From assembly GCA_016763045.1 (NCBI GenBank), contig JAESUN010000217.1, positions 1-5,449 of the forward strand: a stretch of 5,449 nt of DNA. Direction: 5' to 3'. Source of the DNA: Opitutaceae bacterium. GTDB taxonomy: Bacteria > Verrucomicrobiota > Verrucomicrobiia > Opitutales > Opitutaceae. The position numbers and the translations under genes are program-made. Below, one piece after another: positions 1 to 5,449 of the stretch (positions are counted from its first letter, which is position 1; each line of letters starts with the position of its first letter). The notes beneath the pieces are model-generated. The model was not told the origin of the DNA and ran no database searches. It saw only the letters and a list, made by a program, of their open reading frames with translations.

Positions 1-1131
1 CGAACTGTCAAACTGACTGTAATTAAAGGTAAGGTCCATACTCAGACTATCGGAAAGCTGATCTTCATACAGAAGGCCAATACCAAAATTCTTCAGATCC
101 GTATCGGTATCTTCCGTTCTCTTTTCGTCTTTAAGCAAAGGGTTCGAGGCACTTGTCGGCAAATCGTCATCATCAACCTCAAACAATTCCGTATCTTCGC
201 GTTCCGTCCGATCGGTTCTAACGTAAAAGCCCTCCAGCCGCAGCCTACCTTCATCGCCAATCTGGAAGGACACATCTGTGTTGAAGGCAATATCAAGGTT
301 TTTACGCTGGTCAAGCTCCGTTGAATATTCCGATGCTTTCGATTTACTTATGTCATCTGGACTAAAGATTTCCAGACCATTAACAAGGCCTGTCTCATGT
401 TTTGCCAGAATGACTTCTTCAACCAATTTTTTGGCATTATAACGCGACTGCACATTTAATGACATAGAATAGGATACCCGGTCATTCTCTGATCGGCCAG
501 AATAGGTAACTGCCCCTGAACCACGGAGCTTTTTATCGTTGGCATAATATATAGCACCCGCGCGGATTGAGCCGCCTTCAGGTAAATTCGCGCCATCCTT
601 CAGAATAATATTGATGGTCCCGCCAACGCCCTGACTGTCAATATCAGCTCCGGGGCTACGAATGACCTCAATACGGTCAATAATTTCTGCTGGAATCCGG
701 TCAACAAAAACGGTCCGGTCATTACCTGCGCCCGGCAATGGCCGACCATTCACCAAAATCTGTGTAAAACCATCGGCCATCCCCCGCATCTGTGGCGAAT
801 CATATTCGCCAATATCACTGGTAAAAGCAACCCCGGGTACCCGTTTCAACATATCACCTGCGGAAAGCGGCTCAAATTTCTGGAAAAATTCCGTGTCATA
901 AACCAGTTCTGGAGAAACAGATGCGGTCCTGTTGCGGGTCACCACCGCGCCAGTGACGACCACTTCGTCCATTTCGAAATCTGATTTATTGCGGTCTTCT
1001 TTTTCCGCAACTTGGTTTTGATCCGCCGCCTGGCCTCCAGCCCATGCGTGAGGCGCTGCCATCAAGGCAAATGGCACACACGATACCATCAAAGCGGATT
1101 TTAATGTTCTGATATATAAAAATTTCTTCAT
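1..1131 (-). CDS. TonB-dependent outer-membrane receptor, N-terminal part (C-terminus beyond window)
   Basis: The frame reads open from ATG at 1131 to the left edge, giving 377 residues with no stop. It starts with a Sec signal peptide (basic MKKF, hydrophobic core to about residue 26, likely cleavage after AWA at residue 31). A TonB box, DEVVVT, sits at residues 55-60. A plug domain follows at about 65-180, with family motifs LKRVPGV, QILVNGRPLPG, RIPAEIIDRIEVIRSPGA and GVGGTINIILK. After that come alternating beta-strands of the barrel. No N-terminal signalling (STN) domain fits between the signal peptide and the TonB box, so FecA-like sigma/anti-sigma signalling is unlikely. Such receptors use the TonB-ExbBD energy system to import bound ligands. 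The ligand is not visible here. The divergent phytase suggests inositol phosphate, phosphate or a metal complex, by inference only. The start is supported by a strong ribosome binding site. A full-length member would be roughly 700-900 residues. Confidence 0.93.
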   Translation of the reverse strand, partial: MKKFLYIRTLKSALMVSCVPFALMAAPHAWAGGQAADQNQVAEKEDRNKSDFEMDEVVVTGAVVTRNRTASVSPELVYDTEFFQKFEPLSAGDMLKRVPGVAFTSDIGEYDSPQMRGMADGFTQILVNGRPLPGAGNDRTVFVDRIPAEIIDRIEVIRSPGADIDSQGVGGTINIILKDGANLPEGGSIRAGAIYYANDKKLRGSGAVTYSGRSENDRVSYSMSLNVQSRYNAKKLVEEVILAKHETGLVNGLEIFSPDDISKSKASEYSTELDQRKNLDIAFNTDVSFQIGDEGRLRLEGFYVRTDRTEREDTELFEVDDDDLPTSASNPLLKDEKRTEDTDTDLKNFGIGLLYEDQLSDSLSMDLTFNYSQFDSS

Positions 1132-1135
1132 TACT

Positions 1136-1141
1136 TCCTCC
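1136..1141 (-). promoter_or_regulatory. Ribosome binding site of the TonB receptor
   Basis: On the minus strand GGAGGA lies 4 bases before the ATG at 1131. It is a near-consensus Shine-Dalgarno sequence, the strongest in the window, and it fixes the start of the receptor. Confidence 0.85.
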
Positions 1142-1203
1142 CGGGTTATACACTTCTATAATTAGATAAGCTCACTTAATCCATATTTCTTGTTTTAATG
1201 CTA

Positions 1204-1232
1204 TTGACGAATTGAGCCAGCGACACTATCTT
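1204..1232 (+). promoter_or_regulatory. Candidate sigma70-type promoter for the phytase operon
   Basis: A -35-like TTGACG (1204-1209) and a -10-like TATCTT (1227-1232) are separated by exactly 17 bases. They match the consensus at 5 of 6 and 4 of 6 positions. Transcription would start near 1239, leaving a leader of about 90 bases that contains the palindromes and the hairpin described separately. The call rests on consensus matching only; AT-rich DNA gives chance matches. Confidence 0.45.
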
Positions 1233-1256
1233 AAGAATAAATATTCTATTTATCAA
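1228..1256 (-). promoter_or_regulatory. Candidate sigma70-type promoter for the TonB receptor
   Basis: Read on the minus strand, TTGATA (1251-1256) and TAAGAT (1228-1233) are 17 bases apart. They match the -35 and -10 consensus at 5 of 6 and 4 of 6 positions. The -10 overlaps that of the plus-strand candidate almost completely, so the two would compete or be controlled together. The left palindrome of the intergenic dyad fills the spacer of this promoter. Transcription would begin near 1221, about 90 bases before the ATG. Confidence 0.4.
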
Positions 1257-1277
1257 CAAAAATAGAATATTATTTCT
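1234..1277. repeat. Nested inverted repeat, possible operator
   Basis: Arms 1234-1251 and 1260-1277 are reverse complements at 16 of 18 positions, with the inner 12 (AATATTCTATTT and its complement) perfect, around an 8-base spacer. Each arm is itself an imperfect palindrome of 14 bases: AGAATAAATATTCT at 1234-1247 and AGAATATTATTTCT at 1264-1277. Their centres are 30 bases apart, about three helical turns, as expected for two dimer sites on the same DNA face. The position between divergent genes, overlapping the receptor promoter and just downstream of the phytase promoter, suits a shared repressor. It does not match Fur, Pho or other boxes known to me. The low GC content raises the chance of coincidence. 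Confidence 0.5.
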
Positions 1278-1289
1278 AAAATAACAAAT

Positions 1290-1313
1290 AAAAGCCGGAT
1301 TTCCGTGGCTTTT
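1290..1313 (+). promoter_or_regulatory. Leader hairpin before the phytase ribosome binding site
   Basis: AAAAGC-CGG pairs with CCG-GCTTTT around an ATTT loop, with a two-base TG bulge, giving a nine-pair stem that ends 5 bases before the GGAG. It resembles a weak terminator, but the T run is part of the stem and only four long. It might modulate translation or leader stability, or have no function. Confidence 0.3.
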
Positions 1314-1318
1314 CATAT

Positions 1319-1322
1319 GGAG
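1319..1322 (+). promoter_or_regulatory. Ribosome binding site of the phytase
   Basis: GGAG lies 6 bases before the ATG at 1329. The spacing is good and agrees with a lipoprotein signal peptide starting directly at that ATG. Confidence 0.7.
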
Positions 1323-1328
1323 CAATAA

Positions 1329-3419
1329 ATGATTAAATTACCCCTAAAGCCGTTTTATCTGTTGTTGATGACACTATTATTACAATCATGTGACCATATT
1401 GCTATTCAACAGAGTAATGAACAAAACACCCCGGAAATCAAGGCTATTGCTGAAACAGACCCCTCCGTTGGCAATAACAGCAACAGTGCAATAATCTGGA
1501 TAAACCCGTTGGATTCGTCAAAAAGCCTGATTTTAACTTCTGACGAGACCATTGGAATTGATATTCTAAACCTAACCGGCACCAGAATTGGTGCTCTACA
1601 TACCGGGCAAATTGAAGCTCTGGCCCTAAAAGAGGGTTTTCCCCTCTCTGGGCAGAACGTCTCCCTTATTACAGCCCTCGACACACAAACCAACAGTGTA
1701 CAATTCTACACCCTTGATCCACAGGCTGTTTCTTTAAACGAAATAACGGGAAGCAGAATAACAGCGTCTTTCCCAACCAAGGGAATTTGTCTCTATCAAA
1801 GCCCACTGGATAAAAACCACTATGTCTTTATTGTCGGTGAAGACGGACATATGGAACAATGGGTCATATATGACAATGGCGCGGGCAAAGTAGATAGCCG
1901 AAAGATACGCCCCCTTAAACTTGGTTCCGAAATAGGTTTTTGTGTCGCAGACAATAGAGCCGGTCTGCTTTATGTTTCAGAAGAAGCCAACGGTATCTGG
2001 GCAATTCCAGCTGACCCGGAAACGGATTCAACACCAAGCATTGTCGATATCGTAAAGTTTGGAAATATTACTGAAGAAGTCGCAGGACTAACCCTCTATC
2101 AGGATAATGAAGGACATAATTATCTAATCGCTTCCAACGCTTCCGCCAATAGTTATAACGTTTATGATATCAACAAAGATCATAATTACCTTGGGTCTTT
2201 CACCGTGCCAAACGTTGAAGAAACGGCGGGTCTTTATGCGACATCCCAACCATTAAACACAAAATTCCCAGATGGCGCCGTGATAATTTCGGATGATGAT
2301 AATGGCGACCAATCTCTAAACTATAAAATATTGTCATGGAAAGATATTGCACAAAGCCTAAACCTCCCCGCCGGCACCAAAGAAGAAACATTGCCCGGCT
2401 CCAGTATAAAAACCGTAATGCCAACGCTTGAAACGACGCCAGTGGACAGCAGCGGAGATGCCGCAGATGACCCGGCCATTTGGGTTCACCCGGAAGATGC
2501 CAATCGGAGCGTTATCTTCGGCACAGACAAAAGAGCAGGCCTTTATGTCTATAATCTGGATGGCAAAGTCATACAATTCCTGCCCGATGGCAGGATCAAC
2601 AATGTCGATATTCGTTATGGTTTCCCTTTGGGTAATGAAAAAATCGATATTGTCACGGCAAGCAACCGAACAAAAAAATCTATCTCCATATATAAAGTGG
2701 ATAAAGAAACCGGTCATCTGAGCAATATAAGTGACGGTATTCAGGACAGCGGTTTGGCAGACCCCTATGGTTTTTGCATGTATCACAGCAAAAAAACCAA
2801 CAAATATTATGCCTTTGTCAATGGAGACGAAGGCATCGTGCGGCAAATGGAACTGCACGGCAATGACAATGGGCGCATATCCTTGTCACTGGTCCGGGAG
2901 TTTAAGGTTGGGTCACAAACCGAAGGCTGCGTTGCAGACGATGACAATGCCACCTTTTATATCGGGGAAGAAGATGTCGCTCTGTGGAAATATAATGCAG
3001 AACCCGACGGTGGCGACAAACGTACCGCCGTCATTCATGGGACCGATCTCAAAAATCTAGAGGTCGATATTGAAGGGGTATCCCTCTATTACGGCGCAGG
3101 TGACAAAGGCTATATCATCATCTCAAGTCAGGGTAACAACAGCTATGCAATTTTCAGCAGAGAGGGCCGTAATGAATATTTGGGGTCTTACGCTGTTGTC
3201 GCCAACGGACCGCTTGGCATTGATGGGTCATCAGAAACTGATGGTCTGGATGTCATCAGTACGCCGCTTGGTGATAAATTCCCTTTCGGCCTATTCATTG
3301 CTCAGGATGGCCGCAACATTTCACCCGCAGAAAGGCAGAACTTCAAGCTGGTTCCCTGGGAGCATATCGCAGACCAGTTTGGGCTGGATAAATATACTGG
3401 CTGGGACCCTCGCAACTAG
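1329..3419 (+). CDS. Tandem-domain beta-propeller phytase, lipoprotein
   Basis: This 696-residue protein releases phosphate from phytate (inositol hexakisphosphate) with calcium as cofactor. Residues 1-21 form a lipoprotein signal ending in the lipobox LQSC, so Cys21 would be lipidated and the enzyme anchored in the envelope. Two propellers follow, at about 45-350 and 370-690. The second has the signature DAADDPAIW (377-385) and closely resembles Bacillus subtilis PhyC as I recall it. Equivalents of Bacillus residues are Lys401 (K76), Arg447 (R122), Tyr480 (Y159), Glu532 (E211), Glu548 (E227), Asp580 and Glu582 (D258, E260) and Asp632 (D308). The usual Lys179 is Asp500. The first propeller keeps the fold pattern, including the closing SWKDIA helix motif matched by PWEHIA in the second, but lacks most active-site residues. 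Single-domain family members are about 350-380 residues. The gene is divergent from a TonB receptor and precedes an alkaline phosphatase by 23 bases, which suggests one operon. Phytase identity is very likely; activity is inferred. Confidence 0.94.
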   Translation: MIKLPLKPFYLLLMTLLLQSCDHIAIQQSNEQNTPEIKAIAETDPSVGNNSNSAIIWINPLDSSKSLILTSDETIGIDILNLTGTRIGALHTGQIEALALKEGFPLSGQNVSLITALDTQTNSVQFYTLDPQAVSLNEITGSRITASFPTKGICLYQSPLDKNHYVFIVGEDGHMEQWVIYDNGAGKVDSRKIRPLKLGSEIGFCVADNRAGLLYVSEEANGIWAIPADPETDSTPSIVDIVKFGNITEEVAGLTLYQDNEGHNYLIASNASANSYNVYDINKDHNYLGSFTVPNVEETAGLYATSQPLNTKFPDGAVIISDDDNGDQSLNYKILSWKDIAQSLNLPAGTKEETLPGSSIKTVMPTLETTPVDSSGDAADDPAIWVHPEDANRSVIFGTDKRAGLYVYNLDGKVIQFLPDGRINNVDIRYGFPLGNEKIDIVTASNRTKKSISIYKVDKETGHLSNISDGIQDSGLADPYGFCMYHSKKTNKYYAFVNGDEGIVRQMELHGNDNGRISLSLVREFKVGSQTEGCVADDDNATFYIGEEDVALWKYNAEPDGGDKRTAVIHGTDLKNLEVDIEGVSLYYGAGDKGYIIISSQGNNSYAIFSREGRNEYLGSYAVVANGPLGIDGSSETDGLDVISTPLGDKFPFGLFIAQDGRNISPAERQNFKLVPWEHIADQFGLDKYTGWDPRN

Positions 3420-3431
3420 ATTTTCTTTTTT

Positions 3432-3435
3432 GGAG
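3432..3435 (+). promoter_or_regulatory. Ribosome binding site that decides the phosphatase start
   Basis: GGAG ends one base before the ATG at 3437, which is too close for initiation there. It is 7 bases before the in-frame GTG at 3443, a normal distance. The GTG start also gives a protein beginning MKLTFK, a typical basic start of a signal peptide. GTG at 3443 is therefore preferred. Confidence 0.65.
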
Positions 3436-3442
3436 TATGATC

Positions 3443-3844
3443 GTGAAATTAACATTTAAAACCATAACCGCACTTTTATGCAGTAGCTTTCTCTCAGCCT
3501 GCGCCCCGAACAGTCAACAGTTAGCTGCCCTCCCGGCCGTTCAAGAGAACAAAGCCAGAAATGTCATTTTGTTTATCGGAGATGGGATGGGGGTCAGCAC
3601 AGTCACGGCCGTCCGGATTCTGGATGGCCAATTAAAAGGTGGTTACGGCGAGGAAAATATTCTGGCTTGGGAGAAATTCCCCCATGTTGCCTTGTCAAAA
3701 ACCTATAACACCAATCAACAGGTGCCGGATTCCGCGGGGACGGCCACAGCCTTTATGACCGGTGTAAAAACTAAAGCCGGTTTTATCAATGTCAGGGAGG
3801 AAGCCATCCGGGGGACTGTGCATCCTCTATCGGGAACCATCTAA
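3443..3844 (+). CDS. Alkaline phosphatase, N-terminal fragment as the sequence reads
   Basis: This is the upstream reading frame of the interrupted phosphatase: 133 residues from GTG 3443 (135 from ATG 3437). It holds the lipoprotein signal, the metal-binding GDGMG and the nucleophile region PDSAGTATAFMTG. The last eight residues or so, after the G run, are out-of-frame and unlike the family. Made alone, it lacks most metal ligands and should be inactive. Confidence 0.75.
   Translation: MKLTFKTITALLCSSFLSACAPNSQQLAALPAVQENKARNVILFIGDGMGVSTVTAVRILDGQLKGGYGEENILAWEKFPHVALSKTYNTNQQVPDSAGTATAFMTGVKTKAGFINVREEAIRGTVHPLSGTI
3810..3814 (+). other. Frameshift site: run of five G where six are expected
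   Basis: Upstream the frame reads ATC CGG GGG ACT GTG. Adding one G gives CGG GGG GAC TGT GCA, that is R-G-D-C-A, the conserved family sequence. The change of frame can therefore be placed at this run to within a few bases. A backward slip of one base by the tRNA on GGG (3812-3814 to 3811-3813) would also restore the frame, but I see no clear canonical slippery heptamer. Confidence 0.8.
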
Positions 3845-4902
3845 CAAGCGCCCTTGAACGCGCAGAGGACATGGGCCTGTCCACTGGTGTCGTGACCACA
3901 GCCCGCCTGACCCATGCAACGCCAGCCACCACCTATGCCCATACCCCCGAAAGAGATTGGGAAGCAGACAGCAATCTGCCGGAAGACGCGCCGAAACGAG
4001 GATGTCGTGACATTGCCCGGCAGTTAATTGAATTCTCCCACGGTGATGGTCTTGAAGTCGCCCTTGGCGGCGGACGGCGCAATTTCTTCCCTGAAAATAC
4101 ACCCGACCCGGAAGGTGACGGCAAAACAGGGTTGCGAAAAGATGGCCGGGACCTGACCAGAGAATGGCTCCACAAATATGGTAATGCCGCCTATGTCTGG
4201 AATGAACAGCAATTCAAAAATATTGATGTCCGTAAAACCGATCATCTGTTAGGGCTATTTGAGCATGGTCATATGGAATTTGACAGTGATCGCCTGACCG
4301 ATGTTGCTGGGGAACCCGCTCTCGCGGACATGACTGAAACAGCAATCCGCATACTGCAAAAGAATAAGAACGGATATTTTTTGATGGTCGAAGCAGGCCG
4401 AATAGATCATGGTCATCATAAAGGCATAGCCTATAAAGCACTTCATGACGGCATCGCCCTTAACAAGGCCGTTGAAAAAGCGGTATCCATGACGGACATA
4501 AGTGACACCCTGATTATTGTCACGGCAGATCATTCCCATACCTTTGTTATTGCTGGATACCCGACCAGAGGCAACCCCATACTGGGTAAAGTTATAACCA
4601 ATGACGCCTTTGGCAATCCAAACCACACGCCCTTTCTGGCCCCCGACGGCAAACCCATGACAACCTTGGGCTATTATGTAACACCCGGTGCAAATCATGA
4701 CGGTGAAAGGCAAGACATAACGACTGTCGATACGGAACATAAAGACTATGTCCAGCAGGCCGCCATCCCCGCCAAAAGTGGTCATCACGGCGGTGAGGAT
4801 GTGGCAATCTATGCACAGGGTCCACATGCAGAGTCTATTCACGGCGTTATGGAACAAAATAAAATTTATGACGTCATCAAAAAAGCTTTGAAATTTAAAT
4901 AA
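3814..4902 (+). CDS. Alkaline phosphatase, C-terminal fragment as the sequence reads
   Basis: This is the downstream reading frame of the same gene, beginning with GAC of GDCAS at 3814 and ending at TAA 4900-4902. The first in-frame ATG is at 3871 (343 residues). An AGAGGA lies only one base before it, so independent initiation is unlikely. The fragment contains THATPA, VEAGRIDHGHH, TADHSHT and HHGGEDVAI, but has no signal peptide and no nucleophile Ser. It cannot be a working phosphatase by itself. Confidence 0.75.
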   Translation, partial: DCASSIGNHLTSALERAEDMGLSTGVVTTARLTHATPATTYAHTPERDWEADSNLPEDAPKRGCRDIARQLIEFSHGDGLEVALGGGRRNFFPENTPDPEGDGKTGLRKDGRDLTREWLHKYGNAAYVWNEQQFKNIDVRKTDHLLGLFEHGHMEFDSDRLTDVAGEPALADMTETAIRILQKNKNGYFLMVEAGRIDHGHHKGIAYKALHDGIALNKAVEKAVSMTDISDTLIIVTADHSHTFVIAGYPTRGNPILGKVITNDAFGNPNHTPFLAPDGKPMTTLGYYVTPGANHDGERQDITTVDTEHKDYVQQAAIPAKSGHHGGEDVAIYAQGPHAESIHGVMEQNKIYDVIKKALKFK

Positions 4903-4930
4903 TAAGCCACATGCTAAATAAACAACTTAA

Positions 4931-4959
4931 AAAAGGCGTCCGGGTTTCGGACGCCTTTT
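4931..4959. terminator. Bidirectional intrinsic terminator between convergent genes
   Basis: A perfect 12-base-pair stem, AAAAGGCGTCCG and its complement, closes a GGTTT loop. The GC-rich part is flanked by A and T runs on both sides, so it can end transcription from either direction. It lies 28 bases after the phosphatase stop and 25 bases beyond the stop of the minus-strand oxidoreductase. Confidence 0.93.
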
Positions 4960-4984
4960 CAATTTTGACAACATTCTTCATCGG

Positions 4985-5449
4985 CTAAATATCGGCGACA
5001 CGAACCCACTGACCATTTTCAGAGGATATGACACAGGCGTCGATCACCTGTTCAATCTTACAGGCCTGACGGAAATTCACGGGGGGTTTTACGCCCTTTT
5101 CCACGGCTTCCAAAAGCTTGTCCACTTCAATAATCTTCAGGTCATTGTAGCCAAGCCCATGCCCCGCTGCCGGACAAAAGTTGATAAAATCAGGATGACC
5201 GGGACCGATCAGAATAGTCTTGAACCCTGCCTCTCCTTCTTTTTCGTCTCCGTTATATACCTTCAATTCATTCATACGTTCCTGATCGAATATGATGGTG
5301 CCTTTTGATCCCACAATTTCAAATGCCAGCCCAAGTTTGCGCCCATGCGCCACCCTGCTGCTCTCAAATATTCCCATAGCACCATTTTCAAAACGCGCTA
5401 GACAATGAATATAATCTTCATTTTCTACGCGACGCATATCCCCGGTTAC
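4985..5449 (-). CDS. Gfo/Idh/MocA-family oxidoreductase, C-terminal part (N-terminus beyond window)
   Basis: The frame is open from the right edge to a TAG at 4985-4987, giving 154 residues. The ATG at 5437 is internal, since the frame continues upstream of it as V-T-G-D. The visible part is the C-terminal alpha/beta substrate-binding domain of NAD(P)-dependent dehydrogenases. Typical features are the strand RFENGAMGIFESSR, then FEIVGSKGTIIFDQERMNEL, the segment GPGHPDFINFCPAAGHGLGY, and a final helix before GQWVRV. The Rossmann domain and the EKP motif would lie outside the window. The superfamily includes inositol 2-dehydrogenase, scyllo-inositol dehydrogenases and other sugar or polyol dehydrogenases. 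The substrate cannot be fixed from this fragment, but the neighbouring phytase makes an inositol-related one attractive. It converges on the phosphatase and is transcribed separately. Confidence 0.88.
   Translation of the reverse strand, partial: VTGDMRRVENEDYIHCLARFENGAMGIFESSRVAHGRKLGLAFEIVGSKGTIIFDQERMNELKVYNGDEKEGEAGFKTILIGPGHPDFINFCPAAGHGLGYNDLKIIEVDKLLEAVEKGVKPPVNFRQACKIEQVIDACVISSENGQWVRVADI

Larger units (their letters stand above)
3443..4902 (+). pseudogene. PhoA-type alkaline phosphatase lipoprotein, interrupted by a one-base frameshift
   Basis: The two frames together encode an alkaline phosphatase, a two-zinc, one-magnesium phosphomonoesterase of the cell envelope. Restoring one G gives 486 residues from GTG 3443, a normal family length. 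The lipobox LSAC places the lipidated Cys at residue 20. In corrected numbering the expected residues are present: Asp47 in GDGMG, nucleophile Ser97 in PDSAGTATA, His158 and Thr160 in THATPA, Arg171, Glu317 in VEAGRIDHGHH, Asp322, His326, Asp363-His364 in TADH, and His449 in HHGGED. The break lies in the G run at 3810-3814. The upstream frame then stops at 3842-3844, while the downstream frame continues as GDCASSIGNHLTSALERAE, the expected family sequence. All catalytic residues are intact, so this is either a very recent mutation, a reversible slip or a sequencing error. The gene follows the phytase by 23 bases and probably removes phosphate from lower inositol phosphates or other esters. Confidence 0.88.

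Noticed and set aside
1234..1277. The AT-rich dyad as an intrinsic terminator.
   Set aside because: It lies between two divergently transcribed genes, where no transcript needs to end, and its stem is nearly free of G and C.
1132..1328. A Pho box controlling the phytase or the receptor.
   Set aside because: I looked for paired CTGTCA-like half-sites 11 bases apart. The only similar pair (GTGTCG and CGTCA on the minus strand, within 1201-1228) has the wrong spacing and poor matches.
2358..2858. A 166-residue open frame on the minus strand opposite the phytase catalytic domain.
   Set aside because: It is antisense to the best conserved part of the phytase, and its translation resembles no known family.
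3437..3439. ATG 3437 as the phosphatase start.
   Set aside because: The Shine-Dalgarno GGAG ends one base before it; the GTG at 3443 has proper spacing. The difference is only two residues.
3804..3844. Programmed -1 ribosomal frameshifting at the G run.
   Set aside because: The frame could be restored by a one-base slip on GGG, but the site is not a standard slippery heptamer, no clear stimulatory stem was found, and this family is not known to use recoding. A base loss or sequencing error is simpler.
4255..4857. A 200-residue open frame on the minus strand opposite the phosphatase.
   Set aside because: It lies wholly antisense to conserved phosphatase sequence, shows no recognisable domain and has no convincing ribosome binding site. 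It is a shadow of the real gene.
3871..4902. An independent alkaline phosphatase gene starting at ATG 3871.
   Set aside because: The family sequence continues upstream in the same frame to 3814 and then in the other frame through the nucleophile and signal peptide. It is the second half of one gene.

Overview
The window looks like a piece of a Gram-negative genome, most likely an alphaproteobacterium of moderate GC. The supporting signs are a TonB-dependent outer-membrane receptor, two lipoproteins with clear lipoboxes, and an oxidoreductase whose closest remembered relatives are alphaproteobacterial. The genus cannot be told from the sequence.

Layout. Positions 1-1131 (minus strand) hold the N-terminal 377 residues of a TonB-dependent receptor, which runs off the left edge. 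A 197-base AT-rich divergent intergenic region follows. It carries overlapping candidate promoters for both directions, a pair of palindromes that looks like an operator, and a small hairpin before the phytase ribosome binding site. Positions 1329-3419 (plus) encode a 696-residue tandem-domain beta-propeller phytase lipoprotein. Its C-terminal propeller keeps most active-site residues, and its N-terminal propeller has lost most of them. After 23 bases comes a PhoA-type alkaline phosphatase lipoprotein gene (3443-4902). It is interrupted by an apparent one-base loss in a run of G at 3810-3814. A strong bidirectional terminator (4931-4959) separates it from the C-terminal part of a Gfo/Idh/MocA-family oxidoreductase on the minus strand (4985-5449), which runs off the right edge.

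How the genes may work together (inference). The phytase and phosphatase form a two-gene operon of envelope-anchored enzymes. Together they could strip phosphate from phytate and then from the lower inositol phosphates. The divergent TonB receptor would bring a substrate or product across the outer membrane. The oxidoreductase belongs to the superfamily that includes inositol dehydrogenases, so it could act on the released inositol. No recognisable Pho box was found between the divergent genes, which leaves open control by the substrate rather than by phosphate starvation.

The points most worth a second look are the frameshift in the phosphatase, the degenerate N-terminal propeller, the Asp at the usual phosphate-contacting Lys in the C-terminal propeller, and the paired palindromes lying inside the divergent promoters.
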